A stretch of 64,000 nucleotides of DNA from Chitinophagales bacterium (GCA_017303335.1 JAFLBK010000001.1:1059001-1123000); one strand, 5' to 3'; positions 8,721 through 16,584 are shown, numbered from the stretch's first letter. Numbers and translations: made by a program. Notes: a model not told the origin generated them from the sequence alone.

Positions 8721-9263
8721 CTAAAAACGTACATAGGTTTCGATCAGCTTACTGTCGACACCTTTTTCTCTTGCCTTCTTCGCCTGCCTGCGCAGGATAA
8801 ATTCAAAGACGCTCATCCATCCCGGGAGGTTACTTTCGCTGATATCGAACAGCCAGGCCAGCGCCAACCTGTCTTTCGGGAAGCCGTTCGGTTTACATAG
8901 TCCGTCGCCGGCAAGTCCGTAGCCGATCTGTAACGATTGCTCGAAGCCCCTGCTGGCGGGCCGCAGCTCTACCCGGAATCTGCAAGTCTTACCGCTCCGG
9001 TTGCGGAATAAATGATTGACATGGGGATCCGCGGTTGCCGAATCGCCAGGTTTTAAACGGTGCATGATTTTACCAAGTTGCACCTGTACCTCTCCATCCA
9101 GGCAGTAGAATTTTTCACTGTAGGTTTTGTGATAATGAAGTCCGACACCGCCTCCATCCGCCAGTTCCACCTCAACAAGGGTATATTCCCCGTTTGTATC
9201 GGCATGTGTTTTTAGGAACGTAACGTAGTCCTTTTGAATGGGGTTGTAGATTTTCCGATCCAT
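8721..9263 (-). CDS. Cupin-domain protein
   Basis: A 180-residue protein with a single cupin barrel. Motif 1 reads 'GLHYHKTYSEKFYCLDGEV' (His, His and Glu as metal ligands) and motif 2 'KPGDSATADPHVNHLFRN' (His ligand). The C-terminal 70 residues are helical and basic ('FEFILRRQAKKAREKGVD'). I chose ATG 9263; the longer form (to 9320) adds residues unlike a cupin start. No substrate can be assigned. It is convergent with feoB, with a 34 bp gap. Confidence 0.8.
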   Translation of the reverse strand: MDRKIYNPIQKDYVTFLKTHADTNGEYTLVEVELADGGGVGLHYHKTYSEKFYCLDGEVQVQLGKIMHRLKPGDSATADPHVNHLFRNRSGKTCRFRVELRPASRGFEQSLQIGYGLAGDGLCKPNGFPKDRLALAWLFDISESNLPGWMSVFEFILRRQAKKAREKGVDSKLIETYVRF

Positions 9264-9379
9264 AGCGCAGTCATTTACGTAAATGGTTGGGCAACCGGAT
9301 TTGATGGTAAATAAATACAAAGTAAGAAAACAAATATGTATATTTAATAAACCCCCTTGTTAAACGAAACGCTGGAACT

Positions 9380-9610
9380 ATGAAACGGAAAGCTCTTTCA
9401 CTCTGCGTTGCCGCTGTTCTCCTGCTTACACTAACCAAGGCCACCTGTAAAGCCGGCTCCGATGGTTGTATCGATAAGTCGAAAATATCCAACGCCCCCT
9501 GTACCATGGAGTACAATCCCGTTTGCGGATGCGATGGAAAGACCTATGGCAATCCCTGCGATGCCGACAGGGCCGGAGTGGTGAAGTACAGCAAGGGGGC
9601 CTGCAAGTAA
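9380..9610 (+). CDS. Secreted Kazal-type protease inhibitor
   Basis: A 76-residue exported protein: a signal peptide of about 20 residues, then one Kazal domain. Six cysteines have bacterial Kazal_2 spacing (Cys30, 41, 49, 51, 60, 75) around the signature 'YNPVCGCDGKTYGNPC'. A seventh Cys lies at 23, near the predicted cleavage site, without a good lipobox. Kazal domains block serine proteases by inserting a reactive loop near the second cysteine. Target unknown: it could protect the cell from its own or foreign proteases. It stands alone; a near-consensus -7 box (TATATTTA) lies in the AT-rich stretch upstream. Confidence 0.9.
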   Translation: MKRKALSLCVAAVLLLTLTKATCKAGSDGCIDKSKISNAPCTMEYNPVCGCDGKTYGNPCDADRAGVVKYSKGACK

Positions 9611-9673
9611 CAAGGAACAATTATGGTTCAAACGAAAGGAGAAAACCCGGATGATTTTGACGTTGATGATGGC

Positions 9674-10810
9674 TTACCAATCCACCACATAGGTGATCCG
9701 GTTTTTGACCTGCGGGTATATTTTCCGGTATAGTTCACGTAGTATCTCTTCTCTTCTTGGTTCAATGAATGTATTGTTGTTGACCAGCCGCCAGTCGTTG
9801 TCACTGAGCGCACGGCTGTCGCCGGTATAGGTGGCAAACTCTTCCTGCCAGCGGTAGTCTTCCCGGTACGAGGTGTTGCTGATCGTTTTCCGTTCAATCA
9901 TATCCATGATGTTCAGTTCCATATCGGCCCTCGCGATCAGCGACCTGCGGGTGATCTGCAGGGTGGCGTATACGGTCTGGTAAACGGGTCTGCCGGCGGT
10001 ATCGGTTCCGCTTTGAATGCGGCGGCTTATTCCCCGGCTGTCGCGGTATTCCTGTGGCCTTGGAATATTCATGTTGCGCAGGGTAAGATTGATCGTCCAG
10101 TCGGGTTGTATATTATCCCTTCTTGCTTCCCATTCTGTATAAAACCGGGCGGGGTAGCGGTTGTTGTTACGCAGTTCACGCACGAGGTTTTGCTGAAAAT
10201 ATTCGTTGCTGTAGTTGTAGCCGGAATTGCCCCAGCCGGTATTGAAGAAAAAGGAATTGTCCTGGATCGGGTTTACCTGGATGTTGACAATGGCATTCTG
10301 GTATGCCTCGTCCATTTTTGATTTGGCGTCTTTGTAACCGGCGACTAACTGGTCGGCTTTTTTAAACTGGCTGTAAGCCTTTCGGGCGTTATCCCGGCCG
10401 GCAGTACCCAGGTAGCCGGCAGCGGAATTATAATAATCTTCGGCCGCCCGTTGTTTGAGGTCGTAGATCGTTTGCTGATAATTGGTTGGGGTTACTTTTT
10501 CGTACGCCGCGTTTACGTCGATGATGGCGTTGTGCATTTCCTGTAATGCGTTGTACTCGTCGATCAGTTTATCCCACCGGCTCAGTTCCTGGCTTTCGCC
10601 GAGTGCGGCAATCTTGCGGATATGACGTTCCTGTGCCGCCTTATATAGCAGGGGTACTGCATTGGCTGCTGCCGTATCGTTGCTTTTCTTCTTCAACGCT
10701 TTCACCGCGTCGAAAAGCGCATTGTCGGTATCGGCACGATCCAGGTAACTTTTTTTGCTGCTGCTGCAGCTGATCAGAAAGATCAGCAGGCTGTAGAAAA
10801 TATATTTCAT
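9674..10810 (-). CDS. Lipoprotein with helical repeat-like N-terminal half
   Basis: A 378-residue lipoprotein: 'MKYIFYSLLIFLISCSSSKK', with the lipobox ending LISC. Residues about 25-180 are helical and Ala/Lys-rich and look TPR-like ('YYNSAAGYLGTAGRDNARKA'). The second half is beta-rich and includes 'QPDWTINLTLRNMNI' and 'RRIQSGTDTAGRPVYQTVY'. The family is not recognised with certainty. A near-consensus -7 box (TAACTTTA, minus strand, 10869-10876) supports the start. The leader between it and the ATG contains a 7 bp GC-rich inverted repeat (10819-10825 with 10842-10848). It is convergent with the Kazal gene. Confidence 0.7.
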   Translation of the reverse strand: MKYIFYSLLIFLISCSSSKKSYLDRADTDNALFDAVKALKKKSNDTAAANAVPLLYKAAQERHIRKIAALGESQELSRWDKLIDEYNALQEMHNAIIDVNAAYEKVTPTNYQQTIYDLKQRAAEDYYNSAAGYLGTAGRDNARKAYSQFKKADQLVAGYKDAKSKMDEAYQNAIVNIQVNPIQDNSFFFNTGWGNSGYNYSNEYFQQNLVRELRNNNRYPARFYTEWEARRDNIQPDWTINLTLRNMNIPRPQEYRDSRGISRRIQSGTDTAGRPVYQTVYATLQITRRSLIARADMELNIMDMIERKTISNTSYREDYRWQEEFATYTGDSRALSDNDWRLVNNNTFIEPRREEILRELYRKIYPQVKNRITYVVDW

Positions 10811-10929
10811 AAAATGTTCTCCCGGGAAGCAGTACGTTTCGCCGGGAGTGGAGAGCAATAAGCCCTCCTAAAGTTATAAAAAGATTAACAGGATCGTATT
10901 CCCGAACTTTTACCGCTGACGACGCTTTT

Positions 10930-11496
10930 TCAGACCCGCAGTGAACCTCTGAATCCCCTGGCCGCGTAATATGATTCGGCGCCGTTGTGGTATGTGAATA
11001 CGGTATTGTAACGCCTGTCGCAAAACAAAGCGCCGCCCAGCTTACGGATTCCGGCCGGTGTTTTCACCCAACTTGATGTTTTCAGGTCGAAGGTTCCCAG
11101 CTCCTGTAATGACCGGTATTCATCTTCCGTTAATAACTCGATTCCCATTTCAGCAGCGAGTGCTGCCGCACTGTGTTTGGGTTTGTGTTCCTTTCGTGCA
11201 TCGAGTGCGGCTTTATCGTAGCAATAACTTCGGCGGCCTGCAGGGCTCTCCGCAGCGCAATCGTAAAAAATATATTCGCCTGTTTTTTTATCGAAGCCCA
11301 CTACATCCGGTTCGCCGCCGGTTCTTTCCATTTCCTGGAGCGACCATAACTTATCCGGGCTGCCTTCAAGCCGTGCCTGCACCTTGGCCCATTCGATACC
11401 TTTATGGCGATCCTTGTTTTTTTCGAAACGGGTTTTCAGTGTTTCGATCAGATCCTTTTGCTGTGCGTTGGTGAGCTTTTTTTTGGTAGTACTCAT
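10930..11496 (-). CDS. DUF4256 family protein
   Basis: A 188-residue cytoplasmic protein matching the DUF4256 pattern along its length: 'LWSLQEMERTGGEPDVVGFD', 'YIFYDCAAESPAGRRSYCYD', 'MGIELLTEDEYRSLQELG', 'FDLKTSSWVKTP', 'LGGALFCDRRY' and 'YHNGAESYYAARGFRGSL'. No function is established for the family. It is the last gene of the four-gene operon led by the ArsR regulator (12693 downward), 15 bp after the DoxX-like gene. Confidence 0.88.
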   Translation of the reverse strand: MSTTKKKLTNAQQKDLIETLKTRFEKNKDRHKGIEWAKVQARLEGSPDKLWSLQEMERTGGEPDVVGFDKKTGEYIFYDCAAESPAGRRSYCYDKAALDARKEHKPKHSAAALAAEMGIELLTEDEYRSLQELGTFDLKTSSWVKTPAGIRKLGGALFCDRRYNTVFTYHNGAESYYAARGFRGSLRV

Positions 11497-11511
11497 GGAG
11501 AATGAATTTAA

Positions 11512-11895
11512 TTATCGGATAGCTAAGATAGTTTTTCTGCCGGCTGGCCTGAAATGCCAGGATAAAAGAGTAAGCACCAGCAGCAACAGGGGGCCAAAAA
11601 TATCTTTGGCTGGGTCGTTCATTGCCAGGTGCGAAAAAATGGCTCCGGCCATGCTGAAAAAAAATCCGGCATATGCCCATTCCTTTAGCCGGGGTAACCC
11701 AGGTATCGTTCCGACGACGACACCGAGTATCTTTAAAATACCCAGCAGGGTCATCAGGTATGCGGGATAGCCAAGATGGGTAAACAGGGCCGCTTCTTCT
11801 TTCGTTTTCAGCAGTTGAACAATCCCGGTAGACAGCATGCCCAATGAAAGCCAGCCGGTGGCGATCCAGTAAATGATCTTGTTTCTTTTTGTCAT
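11512..11895 (-). CDS. DoxX-like membrane protein
   Basis: A 127-residue integral membrane protein with four predicted helices: 'IIYWIATGWLSLGMLSTGIV', 'YLMTLLGILKILGVVVG', 'YAGFFFSMAGAIFSHLA' and 'LLLLVLTLLSWHF'. It has the 'HLGYPAYL...LGILKILGV' pattern of DoxX-like proteins. Its start overlaps the stop of the SRPBCC gene by 4 bp (ATGA, 11892-11895), so translation is probably coupled. DoxX-like genes often accompany ArsR/SRPBCC cassettes; the role is unknown. Confidence 0.85.
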   Translation of the reverse strand: MTKRNKIIYWIATGWLSLGMLSTGIVQLLKTKEEAALFTHLGYPAYLMTLLGILKILGVVVGTIPGLPRLKEWAYAGFFFSMAGAIFSHLAMNDPAKDIFGPLLLLVLTLLSWHFRPAGRKTILAIR

Positions 11896-12365
11896 GCCTG
11901 ATGATTTAGTTTGACTGCGATTTCCTGGAGCCTGTCGTGCGCCATGTTGATACCATAGGCGAACGGGAGTTTCAATAACCCGTCGCGTTGTTCCACCGAG
12001 CGGAATATACTGTGTATGCTGAGCTTGCTTCGCTCCTCGCCAAGAGGTTCAAATTCGAGGAATTCGAGTTGTACGCCGAAAGAGCCGTTTTCCATTTCGA
12101 AGGTGCGGGTGATGCGGCTGCCCGGTGCAAATTCATGAATCGTTCCGTTGAAGCCATGCTTGTTACCTTTCGGGTCGGTAGTAATAAACTGGTAGCTGCC
12201 ATGACGCTTATTTTCCAGTTTAAGTACGCTGGTTCCCATCCATTGCTCGAGGATATCCGCTTCGGTATATGCCCTGAAAAGTAAATCTACCGGCAATTCG
12301 AATTCCCGGGTGATGATAATATCCTGTTTGCCCGCTTCGGCCTGCACCTTGGTTTTGTATTCCAT
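11892..12365 (-). CDS. SRPBCC (AHSA1-type) domain protein
   Basis: A 157-residue START/Bet v1-like fold protein. It has 'ITREFELPVDLLFRAYTE', 'LEQWMGTSV', 'ITRTFEMENGSFGVQLEFLE' and a C-terminal helix 'GINMAHDRLQEIAVKL', typical of AHSA1-type proteins encoded next to ArsR regulators. It probably binds a small hydrophobic ligand; this is inferred from the fold. It starts 4 bp after the ArsR stop and overlaps the next gene. Confidence 0.85.
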   Translation of the reverse strand: MEYKTKVQAEAGKQDIIITREFELPVDLLFRAYTEADILEQWMGTSVLKLENKRHGSYQFITTDPKGNKHGFNGTIHEFAPGSRITRTFEMENGSFGVQLEFLEFEPLGEERSKLSIHSIFRSVEQRDGLLKLPFAYGINMAHDRLQEIAVKLNHQA

Positions 12366-12369
12366 GTGG

Positions 12370-12693
12370 TTATTTTTTGGGTGATTGTTTTTTCATGACC
12401 GCCTCCAGTTTGTTGAACCGCTCGTCCCACATCTGCCGGAACGGTTCGATGAAGTCGGCAACCGCTTTCATTTTCTCCGGGTTGAAATGATAATAGATCT
12501 CCCGGCCGGTTTGCTCCTGCTGAAGCAGTTCGCATTCGGTAAGGATCTGCAGGTGTTTGGAAATGGTGGGCCTGGCCGAGTCGAAGTTGGCGGCAATGGC
12601 GCCCGCTGTCATGGCTTGGGAGGCCAGTAACAGCAGGATGGTCCGCCTGGTGGGGTCGGCAATGGCCTGGAAAACATCCCTTCGTAGGTTCAT
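12370..12693 (-). CDS. ArsR-family winged-helix transcriptional repressor
   Basis: A 107-residue regulator with the ArsR HTH: '[16 protein letters not shown]', '[20 protein letters not shown]' and the wing '[20 protein letters not shown]'. There is no ELCVCDL metal motif, which fits the non-metal ArsR type often linked to SRPBCC proteins. It leads the operon 12693-10930 (ArsR, SRPBCC, DoxX-like, DUF4256). Two copies of a palindromic site sit over its promoter (12697-12738), so negative autoregulation is likely. Confidence 0.93.
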   Translation of the reverse strand: MNLRRDVFQAIADPTRRTILLLLASQAMTAGAIAANFDSARPTISKHLQILTECELLQQEQTGREIYYHFNPEKMKAVADFIEPFRQMWDERFNKLEAVMKKQSPKK

Positions 12694-12696
12694 TGT

Positions 12697-12743
12697 GTAG
12701 CTATTTGGCTACAAATATATATGAAGCTATTTAGCTACGCAAA
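12697..12743 (-). promoter_or_regulatory. Promoter of the ArsR operon with two operator copies
   Basis: On the minus strand there is a TTTG -33 box (12740-12743), a 20 bp spacer, and a TATATTTG -7 box (12712-12719), a textbook Bacteroidota promoter 18 bp before the ATG at 12693. Two similar palindromes overlay it: TAGCTATTTGGCTAC (12698-12712), covering the end of the -7 box and the start site, and AAGCTATTTAGCTAC (12724-12738), lying in the spacer next to the -33 box. They are spaced 26 bp apart. Binding of the ArsR dimer at both would block polymerase. Confidence 0.75.
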
Positions 12744-13006
12744 TTTTTTTGAAGATTTTTTTGCTGTGCAGTAAGCCGGTCATGGCCTGGGTTTACCGAT
12801 CGTTGACGTGTTACTTTAATGAGTATCGTGTTCTTTACGATCTGCTGTACTGAAAGTCGGCCGGGAAACTTACCGGCCGAACCGGAATATTAAGTGTACC
12901 TTTCTGCGGATGCCCCGCGTATATTTTTATTATCAAGTTGGATATTCCAAAAGAACAGATCAGGAGAAGGGCTGTTTCGATCTCCGCCAACACAAAAATG
13001 TATAGT

Positions 13007-13270
13007 ATGACAAACGAACAAATTCAGTCTTTTTTCCTGCAGGCAAAACTCAAAGAACGGAAAGTCCGGATCGACTTCAAGTCGCGGGCTTCCATCACGG
13101 GCCTGTTCATTGATAGCTTCGATTCGGCGGAGTTGAATGCCAAGAATTTCTGGCGCATCGTAAACGAATCGCGGATCGAGGAATTTCAATCACGGCAGGA
13201 TTCGAGCCTGGCCCGTATATTCAACGGCAATGAGTTTACGCGGCTGAGCGTGCTGAAGGCGAAGGCTTAG
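13007..13270 (+). CDS. Small hypothetical protein
   Basis: An 87-residue protein from ATG 13007 ('MTNEQIQSFFLQAKLKERKV'). It is charged and soluble, with 'ASITGLFIDSFDSAELNAKN' and 'FWRIVNESRIEEFQ'. I recognise no family. ATG 12998 is only three codons upstream and an even earlier ATG at 12938 is possible, but the sequence before 13007 looks non-coding. Near-consensus TACCTTTC lies upstream at about 12897. Its stop is 3 bp from the stop of the convergent membrane-protein gene. Confidence 0.6.
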   Translation: MTNEQIQSFFLQAKLKERKVRIDFKSRASITGLFIDSFDSAELNAKNFWRIVNESRIEEFQSRQDSSLARIFNGNEFTRLSVLKAKA

Positions 13271-13273
13271 TGG

Positions 13274-13987
13274 TCAGACGTTCGTTCGTGGCGGAACTCC
13301 ATTGCCGAAAGCCCGTACAAGGCTTTTCCGGAAAAGAAACAGTACCAGGATCATGACCGCAACATGAATAAGTATTAGGTTGGGCGTTCCGAACAAGGGG
13401 GCCTCGGCCCCGATGCCCTTTTTCAATAAGTGATTGATGAACATTCGCTGGTAGAGCATACCATAGAGGAGCGGCAGCACCAGGAACCCGGCGATGATCA
13501 GCCAACGGCGTTGATTGGATAATTTTCCGGCAACCAGTAAAACCGGCGGCAGGCAAACCAGGATTACCACTACGGCCGCAATCAACCGGGGCAGCAACGG
13601 AGATGCGCTTTCGCCCAGCAGGTGCCGGATCACCACTTTTTCATCACCCCCGCCGATCAATGCCGTAAACATGCGTGCAAAAGGGAGGTTGGCAAATACC
13701 AACGAGAAACCCAATGAACGTTTCGCCACGCTGCCGCTTTGAGTAAAGAGCCAGGCGCCCAACCACATCAGCGAGCAGGAGAATAAGGGACCTGTAGCGG
13801 TAGCCCAAAAAGCCCATGCGGGGTTGGCGCAATCCACGCAGGTGCTCCACGAAGAGATATCCCTTGGCCCGTAGCAACCGCAGATCCAGTACCCGGTGGA
13901 GATATGCACTTGCTCATGCAGTTCACCCATAACCATGTTGAGTGCAATAAATGCGAGTACAAACCGCCAACCGATCCTTAGTTTCAT
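13274..13987 (-). CDS. Polytopic membrane protein with an HExxH motif
   Basis: A 237-residue protein with about five membrane helices. Just after the first helix it carries 'MGELHEQVHISTGY' (His24, Glu25, His28), followed by four cysteines as C-G-C and C-V-D-C ('YWICGCYGPRD', 'STCVDCANP'). HExxH is the zinc site of many metallopeptidases, including integral-membrane ones; the cysteine cluster may bind metal or form disulfides. I do not recognise a family, so peptidase activity is only a possibility. The start at 13987 follows a region (13988-14090) that does not look coding. The upstream neighbour (VOC, same strand) ends 103 bp away. Confidence 0.7.
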   Translation of the reverse strand: MKLRIGWRFVLAFIALNMVMGELHEQVHISTGYWICGCYGPRDISSWSTCVDCANPAWAFWATATGPLFSCSLMWLGAWLFTQSGSVAKRSLGFSLVFANLPFARMFTALIGGGDEKVVIRHLLGESASPLLPRLIAAVVVILVCLPPVLLVAGKLSNQRRWLIIAGFLVLPLLYGMLYQRMFINHLLKKGIGAEAPLFGTPNLILIHVAVMILVLFLFRKSLVRAFGNGVPPRTNV

Positions 13988-14090
13988 TGTTGTTGTTTGG
14001 ATAAAACTAATGCAGCGTGGCGAAGGTCTTATAACAAAACCGATGAACTGTGGCGATGGTTGAATGGGTTGGGGAAACCGGTAAACCAGA

Positions 14091-14495
14091 TCAATGCTGT
14101 AATGCAGGAGTAAATACTCCATTGAACAACGCGATCCTCCATCCATCGGGATCTTCGTAAGTGTGACTTTTGCCTTCCCAATAAGGGTTTTCAGGCTTTA
14201 CGGGAAAGCAATTCAATTGCTGCAGGCGGTTGTTGGCAGAGCGGTAAGCCTCCGGATCATCAAAGTAGAACACCAGCAGATTCTCCGCGGTTGGTTCGGG
14301 CAAAGGACCCTGGCTGCTGTGTTGGGTGAACTCCAGGTGATACGTTGCGTCGGGAAGCCCCAGCATCACACCATCATATCCTTCGTGGTCCTTGAATCCG
14401 CCAATGATTGACATTCCCAGTCCTTCGGTATAGAACCGGGTGATATGATCAAGCTGATGGGTGGGCCGGGCAACCCGGAATTGTACTGCGTTCAT
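14091..14495 (-). CDS. VOC-superfamily (glyoxalase/bleomycin-resistance fold) protein
   Basis: A 134-residue protein with one VOC fold: 'RPTHQLDHITRFYTEGLGMS', 'GYDGVMLGLPDATYHLEFTQ', 'YFDDPEAYRSANNRL' and 'HTYEDPDGWRIALFNG'. The paired beta-alpha-beta units and the terminal 'DPDGWRIAL' are typical. VOC members include lyases, dioxygenases and resistance proteins; the substrate cannot be told. It starts 20 bp after the upstream SRPBCC gene and is probably its operon partner. Confidence 0.88.
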   Translation of the reverse strand: MNAVQFRVARPTHQLDHITRFYTEGLGMSIIGGFKDHEGYDGVMLGLPDATYHLEFTQHSSQGPLPEPTAENLLVFYFDDPEAYRSANNRLQQLNCFPVKPENPYWEGKSHTYEDPDGWRIALFNGVFTPALQH

Positions 14496-14515
14496 GGTCT
14501 TTGTTTTTTACTGGA

Positions 14516-14950
14516 TCAAATACGTTCGGCCTCCTGTTTCAATGCCCGATTCATCCGAACAAAATTATCGCGGGTATCACTCCCGATCTTTTTCAGGATG
14601 GAGGAGCTTAATATTCCCGAAAAGATTTCCCCGTGGGTTAGTTTTACCTGGTTGGCACCTGTTTTTTCGAGCCGGAAATAATGTGTTCCGTCAAAAAGGC
14701 CTTTCATAAACAGGCTCCCCAGCCAGGAGAAAGATACCTGTTCGGTTACTTCCAGCACCCTGGGCTTAAAGACGAATTGCTTATCGCCGTTTTTCAATGT
14801 ATTTGTTAATCTGTTTCCCTGGCGGAGTTGACCTTCTATGCGGGTGATAAACGGATTCCAGCGGGGATAGGATGAAAAATCGGTGAGAACCTTCCATACC
14901 CGTTCGGCGGAGGCATTGATGATGATCTCGGTGTTAATACGCTTGTTCAT
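14516..14950 (-). CDS. SRPBCC / polyketide cyclase-like protein
   Basis: A 144-residue START-fold protein: 'INASAERVWKVLTDFSSYPR', 'WNPFITRIEGQL', 'FSWLGSLFMKGLFDGTHYFR', then a C-terminal helix. This is the polyketide cyclase/dehydrase subgroup of SRPBCC. The start at 14950 is set by the -7 box at 14969-14976. The alternative ATG at 14971 lies inside that box. It probably forms a two-gene operon with the VOC gene. Confidence 0.85.
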   Translation of the reverse strand: MNKRINTEIIINASAERVWKVLTDFSSYPRWNPFITRIEGQLRQGNRLTNTLKNGDKQFVFKPRVLEVTEQVSFSWLGSLFMKGLFDGTHYFRLEKTGANQVKLTHGEIFSGILSSSILKKIGSDTRDNFVRMNRALKQEAERI

Positions 14951-14968
14951 GTACTTCTGTTTATGATA

Positions 14969-14976
14969 CAAAGCTA
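14969..14976 (-). promoter_or_regulatory. -7 box (TAGCTTTG) of the SRPBCC-VOC operon
   Basis: Minus-strand TAGCTTTG, a perfect TAnnTTTG, ends 18 bp before the ATG at 14950. Confidence 0.55.
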
Positions 14977-15021
14977 CAGCCGCCTCTTGGTCTTCTCCAT
15001 TAACAATTGTAAAGAAAACGA

Positions 15022-15597
15022 TCAGCCTTTGCGAAGCCGTTTACGTATGCGGCTCAGCGAAACGGGCGTGATGCCCAGGAAGGAAGCGATCATGTGATGG
15101 GGTACCCGCAACAGCAGGTCGCCGTTCACAGCTTCGAACTTTTGCCATCGCTCTTCCGGACTATCGAGTATATACGAAGAAAGAATGCCCTGGGCATTGA
15201 TGAAACGTTGTTCTGCCACTTTGCGAACCAGGGTCTCCATTTTCGGGAGCTCTTTGTACAGCCTTTGCAGATCGTCGTATGTTATTACAAGCAGTTCTGC
15301 GTCTTCCAGCGCTTCGAGCGACTGGTTGGATGGTTGCTGCTGTAAAAAACTTTCGTAACAACTGGCAAAGAGGTGTTCCCGGAAAATGAAAGCAGTAATG
15401 TCTTGTCCGTCTTTTGTATAAAAAAGCCTGAGCAAACCCTTATTGATGAAGAAAACTTCACGTTCGGTTTTGCCTTGCTGGAGCAGTACAAAGCGTTTGG
15501 GAACCTGGCGAAAAGTAAAGAAACTCTCTATAACCCGTTTCTCTTCATTGCTGAACAGAACAAGGCGGGAAGCATATTGATAGAAAGAATCAAACAT
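15022..15597 (-). CDS. Crp/Fnr-family transcriptional regulator
   Basis: A 191-residue regulator: an N-terminal cyclic-nucleotide-binding-like beta-roll ('RFVLLQQGKTEREVFFINKG', 'LFASCYESFLQQQPSN') and a C-terminal HTH ('PHHMIASFLGITPVSLSRIR'). The phosphate-binding signature of cAMP-responsive Crp is not evident, which is usual for this Bacteroidota subgroup. I chose ATG 15597; the upstream extension to 15645 is unlikely. It is upstream of, and in line with, the SRPBCC-VOC pair (71 bp gap), which has its own promoter. Regulation of that pair is possible but not shown. Confidence 0.88.
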   Translation of the reverse strand: MFDSFYQYASRLVLFSNEEKRVIESFFTFRQVPKRFVLLQQGKTEREVFFINKGLLRLFYTKDGQDITAFIFREHLFASCYESFLQQQPSNQSLEALEDAELLVITYDDLQRLYKELPKMETLVRKVAEQRFINAQGILSSYILDSPEERWQKFEAVNGDLLLRVPHHMIASFLGITPVSLSRIRKRLRKG

Positions 15598-15712
15598 GGA
15601 GGTCGTTACTTCATGATGCAAGGTAAAGAACGAATGCGTATCCATTCACACCCATCTCATTTCTCTGCAACTCACCCCTGCTTATTACTTATGCGAACGC
15701 CTGTGTAATATT

Positions 15713-16012
15713 TTATTTTGCTTTCAATGGTATGCTTGTAATAGCGGCGTAATAGTCGGCAGTCATCAGATCCACCTGGTAATAGTGCTTTCGCAGAATC
15801 GAATACAGGTTCAACAGAAACCGGGAAACCAATACGGTTGTAACAATTGCATAAATAGTACTGACAAGCAGCACCAGGTAATGAAAGGGTGTATCGATCT
15901 TAACCGGTGCTGAATGCAGGGTGTTAGTAGGCGGAGATTCATGAACAAAAGCAGTTTCCGGGAATGGAAATGGCCGGGCCGGAGAAGAAAAAGGCAGGAG
16001 GGTAATAATGAC
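15713..16012 (-). pseudogene. Possible membrane-protein remnant
   Basis: In the 987 bp gap between the Crp-type gene and padR, the minus strand has a 99-codon open stretch with no ATG. It ends TAA at 15713. It encodes a Pro-rich stretch, then a convincing membrane helix followed by basic residues: 'FHYLVLLVSTIYAIVTTVLV', then 'SRFLLNLYSILRKHYYQ' and a tail 'VDLMTADYYAAITSIPLKAK'. The helix plus 'NLY..LRK' resembles the N-terminal membrane part of M56/BlaR1-type proteins, but there is no peptidase domain. A weakly similar tail ('YMDLMSGYYQGMNG') ends at about 16055 on the same strand, as if duplicated. This may be chance. Confidence 0.3.
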
Positions 16013-16193
16013 TTAGCGAACCCCGGTTTGATTAATTAAGTCACCACCACTTAACCATTCATCCCTTGATAATAGCCACTCATCAAATCCATGTATTTTC
16101 CGGAAATCGACTTTTTTGGCCAAAAGCCTTACTGGTAAAGGGTTTTTGTAAAAACAAGCTAATATCTACCGCCAGCTACTGTAAAAAAAATGG

Positions 16194-16233
16194 TAGTATG
16201 TGTTGCATAGTACTAAAAAGCACCCTATATTTG
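16194..16233 (+). promoter_or_regulatory. Promoter of the padR-PspC operon, with a candidate PadR site
   Basis: A TTG -33 core (16203-16205), a 20 bp spacer and a perfect TATATTTG -7 box (16226-16233) form a good Bacteroidota promoter. The dyad TATG-n5-CATA (16197-16209) lies inside TAGTA...TACTA (16194-16198 and 16211-16215), right over the -33 region, where a PadR repressor could act. The predicted mRNA has an unusually long leader of about 345 nt before padR. Confidence 0.5.
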
Positions 16234-16335
16234 TGTTGTGAAAGGGATAAACCGGTTATCCGGCTCACAAAAGTTCTTAAAGTATAGCCAAACAGATCAA
16301 CCCTGATTCAGCCAGACGGTCGCCGGCAACCAGCC

Positions 16336-16572
16336 ATGAAAAAATGCCGGCTCCCCGCCAACCTGCCACCAGGTACGATCAAAAACCGAAATCCACCCCT
16401 TATCTCCGGATAGGGGGTGGGAGAAGGTAGTATAGCCATGAACACATTATTCAACGAGATCTTCGCTTAACGGAGTTAGCACGAAAGGAGAAAGGGCGCC
16501 GGAATCACAGCCATGAAAAAACAACCGGCGCCCATACCGGATCAACTTTTTGAAACAACTGCAGCGAAGTAA
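16336..16572 (+). other. Three consecutive micro-ORFs in the padR leader
   Basis: Three short open frames each begin in the context AGCCATGAA: 16336-16413 (25 aa, starts MKKCRLPANL), 16438-16470 (10 aa, MNTLFNEIFA) and 16513-16572 (19 aa, MKKQPAPIPDQLFETTAAK). They do not overlap, and each stops before the next begins. The same AGCCATGAA context is used by the real genes padR (16585), PspC (17034), 19220, 19678 and 28200. They may be leader peptides or only recurring start-like sites; no family match is evident. Confidence 0.35.
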
Positions 16573-16584
16573 AAAAACAAAGCC

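Noticed and set aside
12857..12880. Hairpin TCGGCCGG...CCGGCCGA as a terminator
   Set aside because: It has no following T-tract, and the neighbouring genes diverge from this region rather than end in it.
14951..14971. ATG 14971 as start of the SRPBCC gene
   Set aside because: It overlaps the TAGCTTTG -7 box; the ATG at 14950 is correctly spaced.
16066..16287. A 73-codon plus-strand frame in the gap before padR
   Set aside because: It spans the predicted padR promoter and starts with a weak TTG; its composition does not look like a protein.
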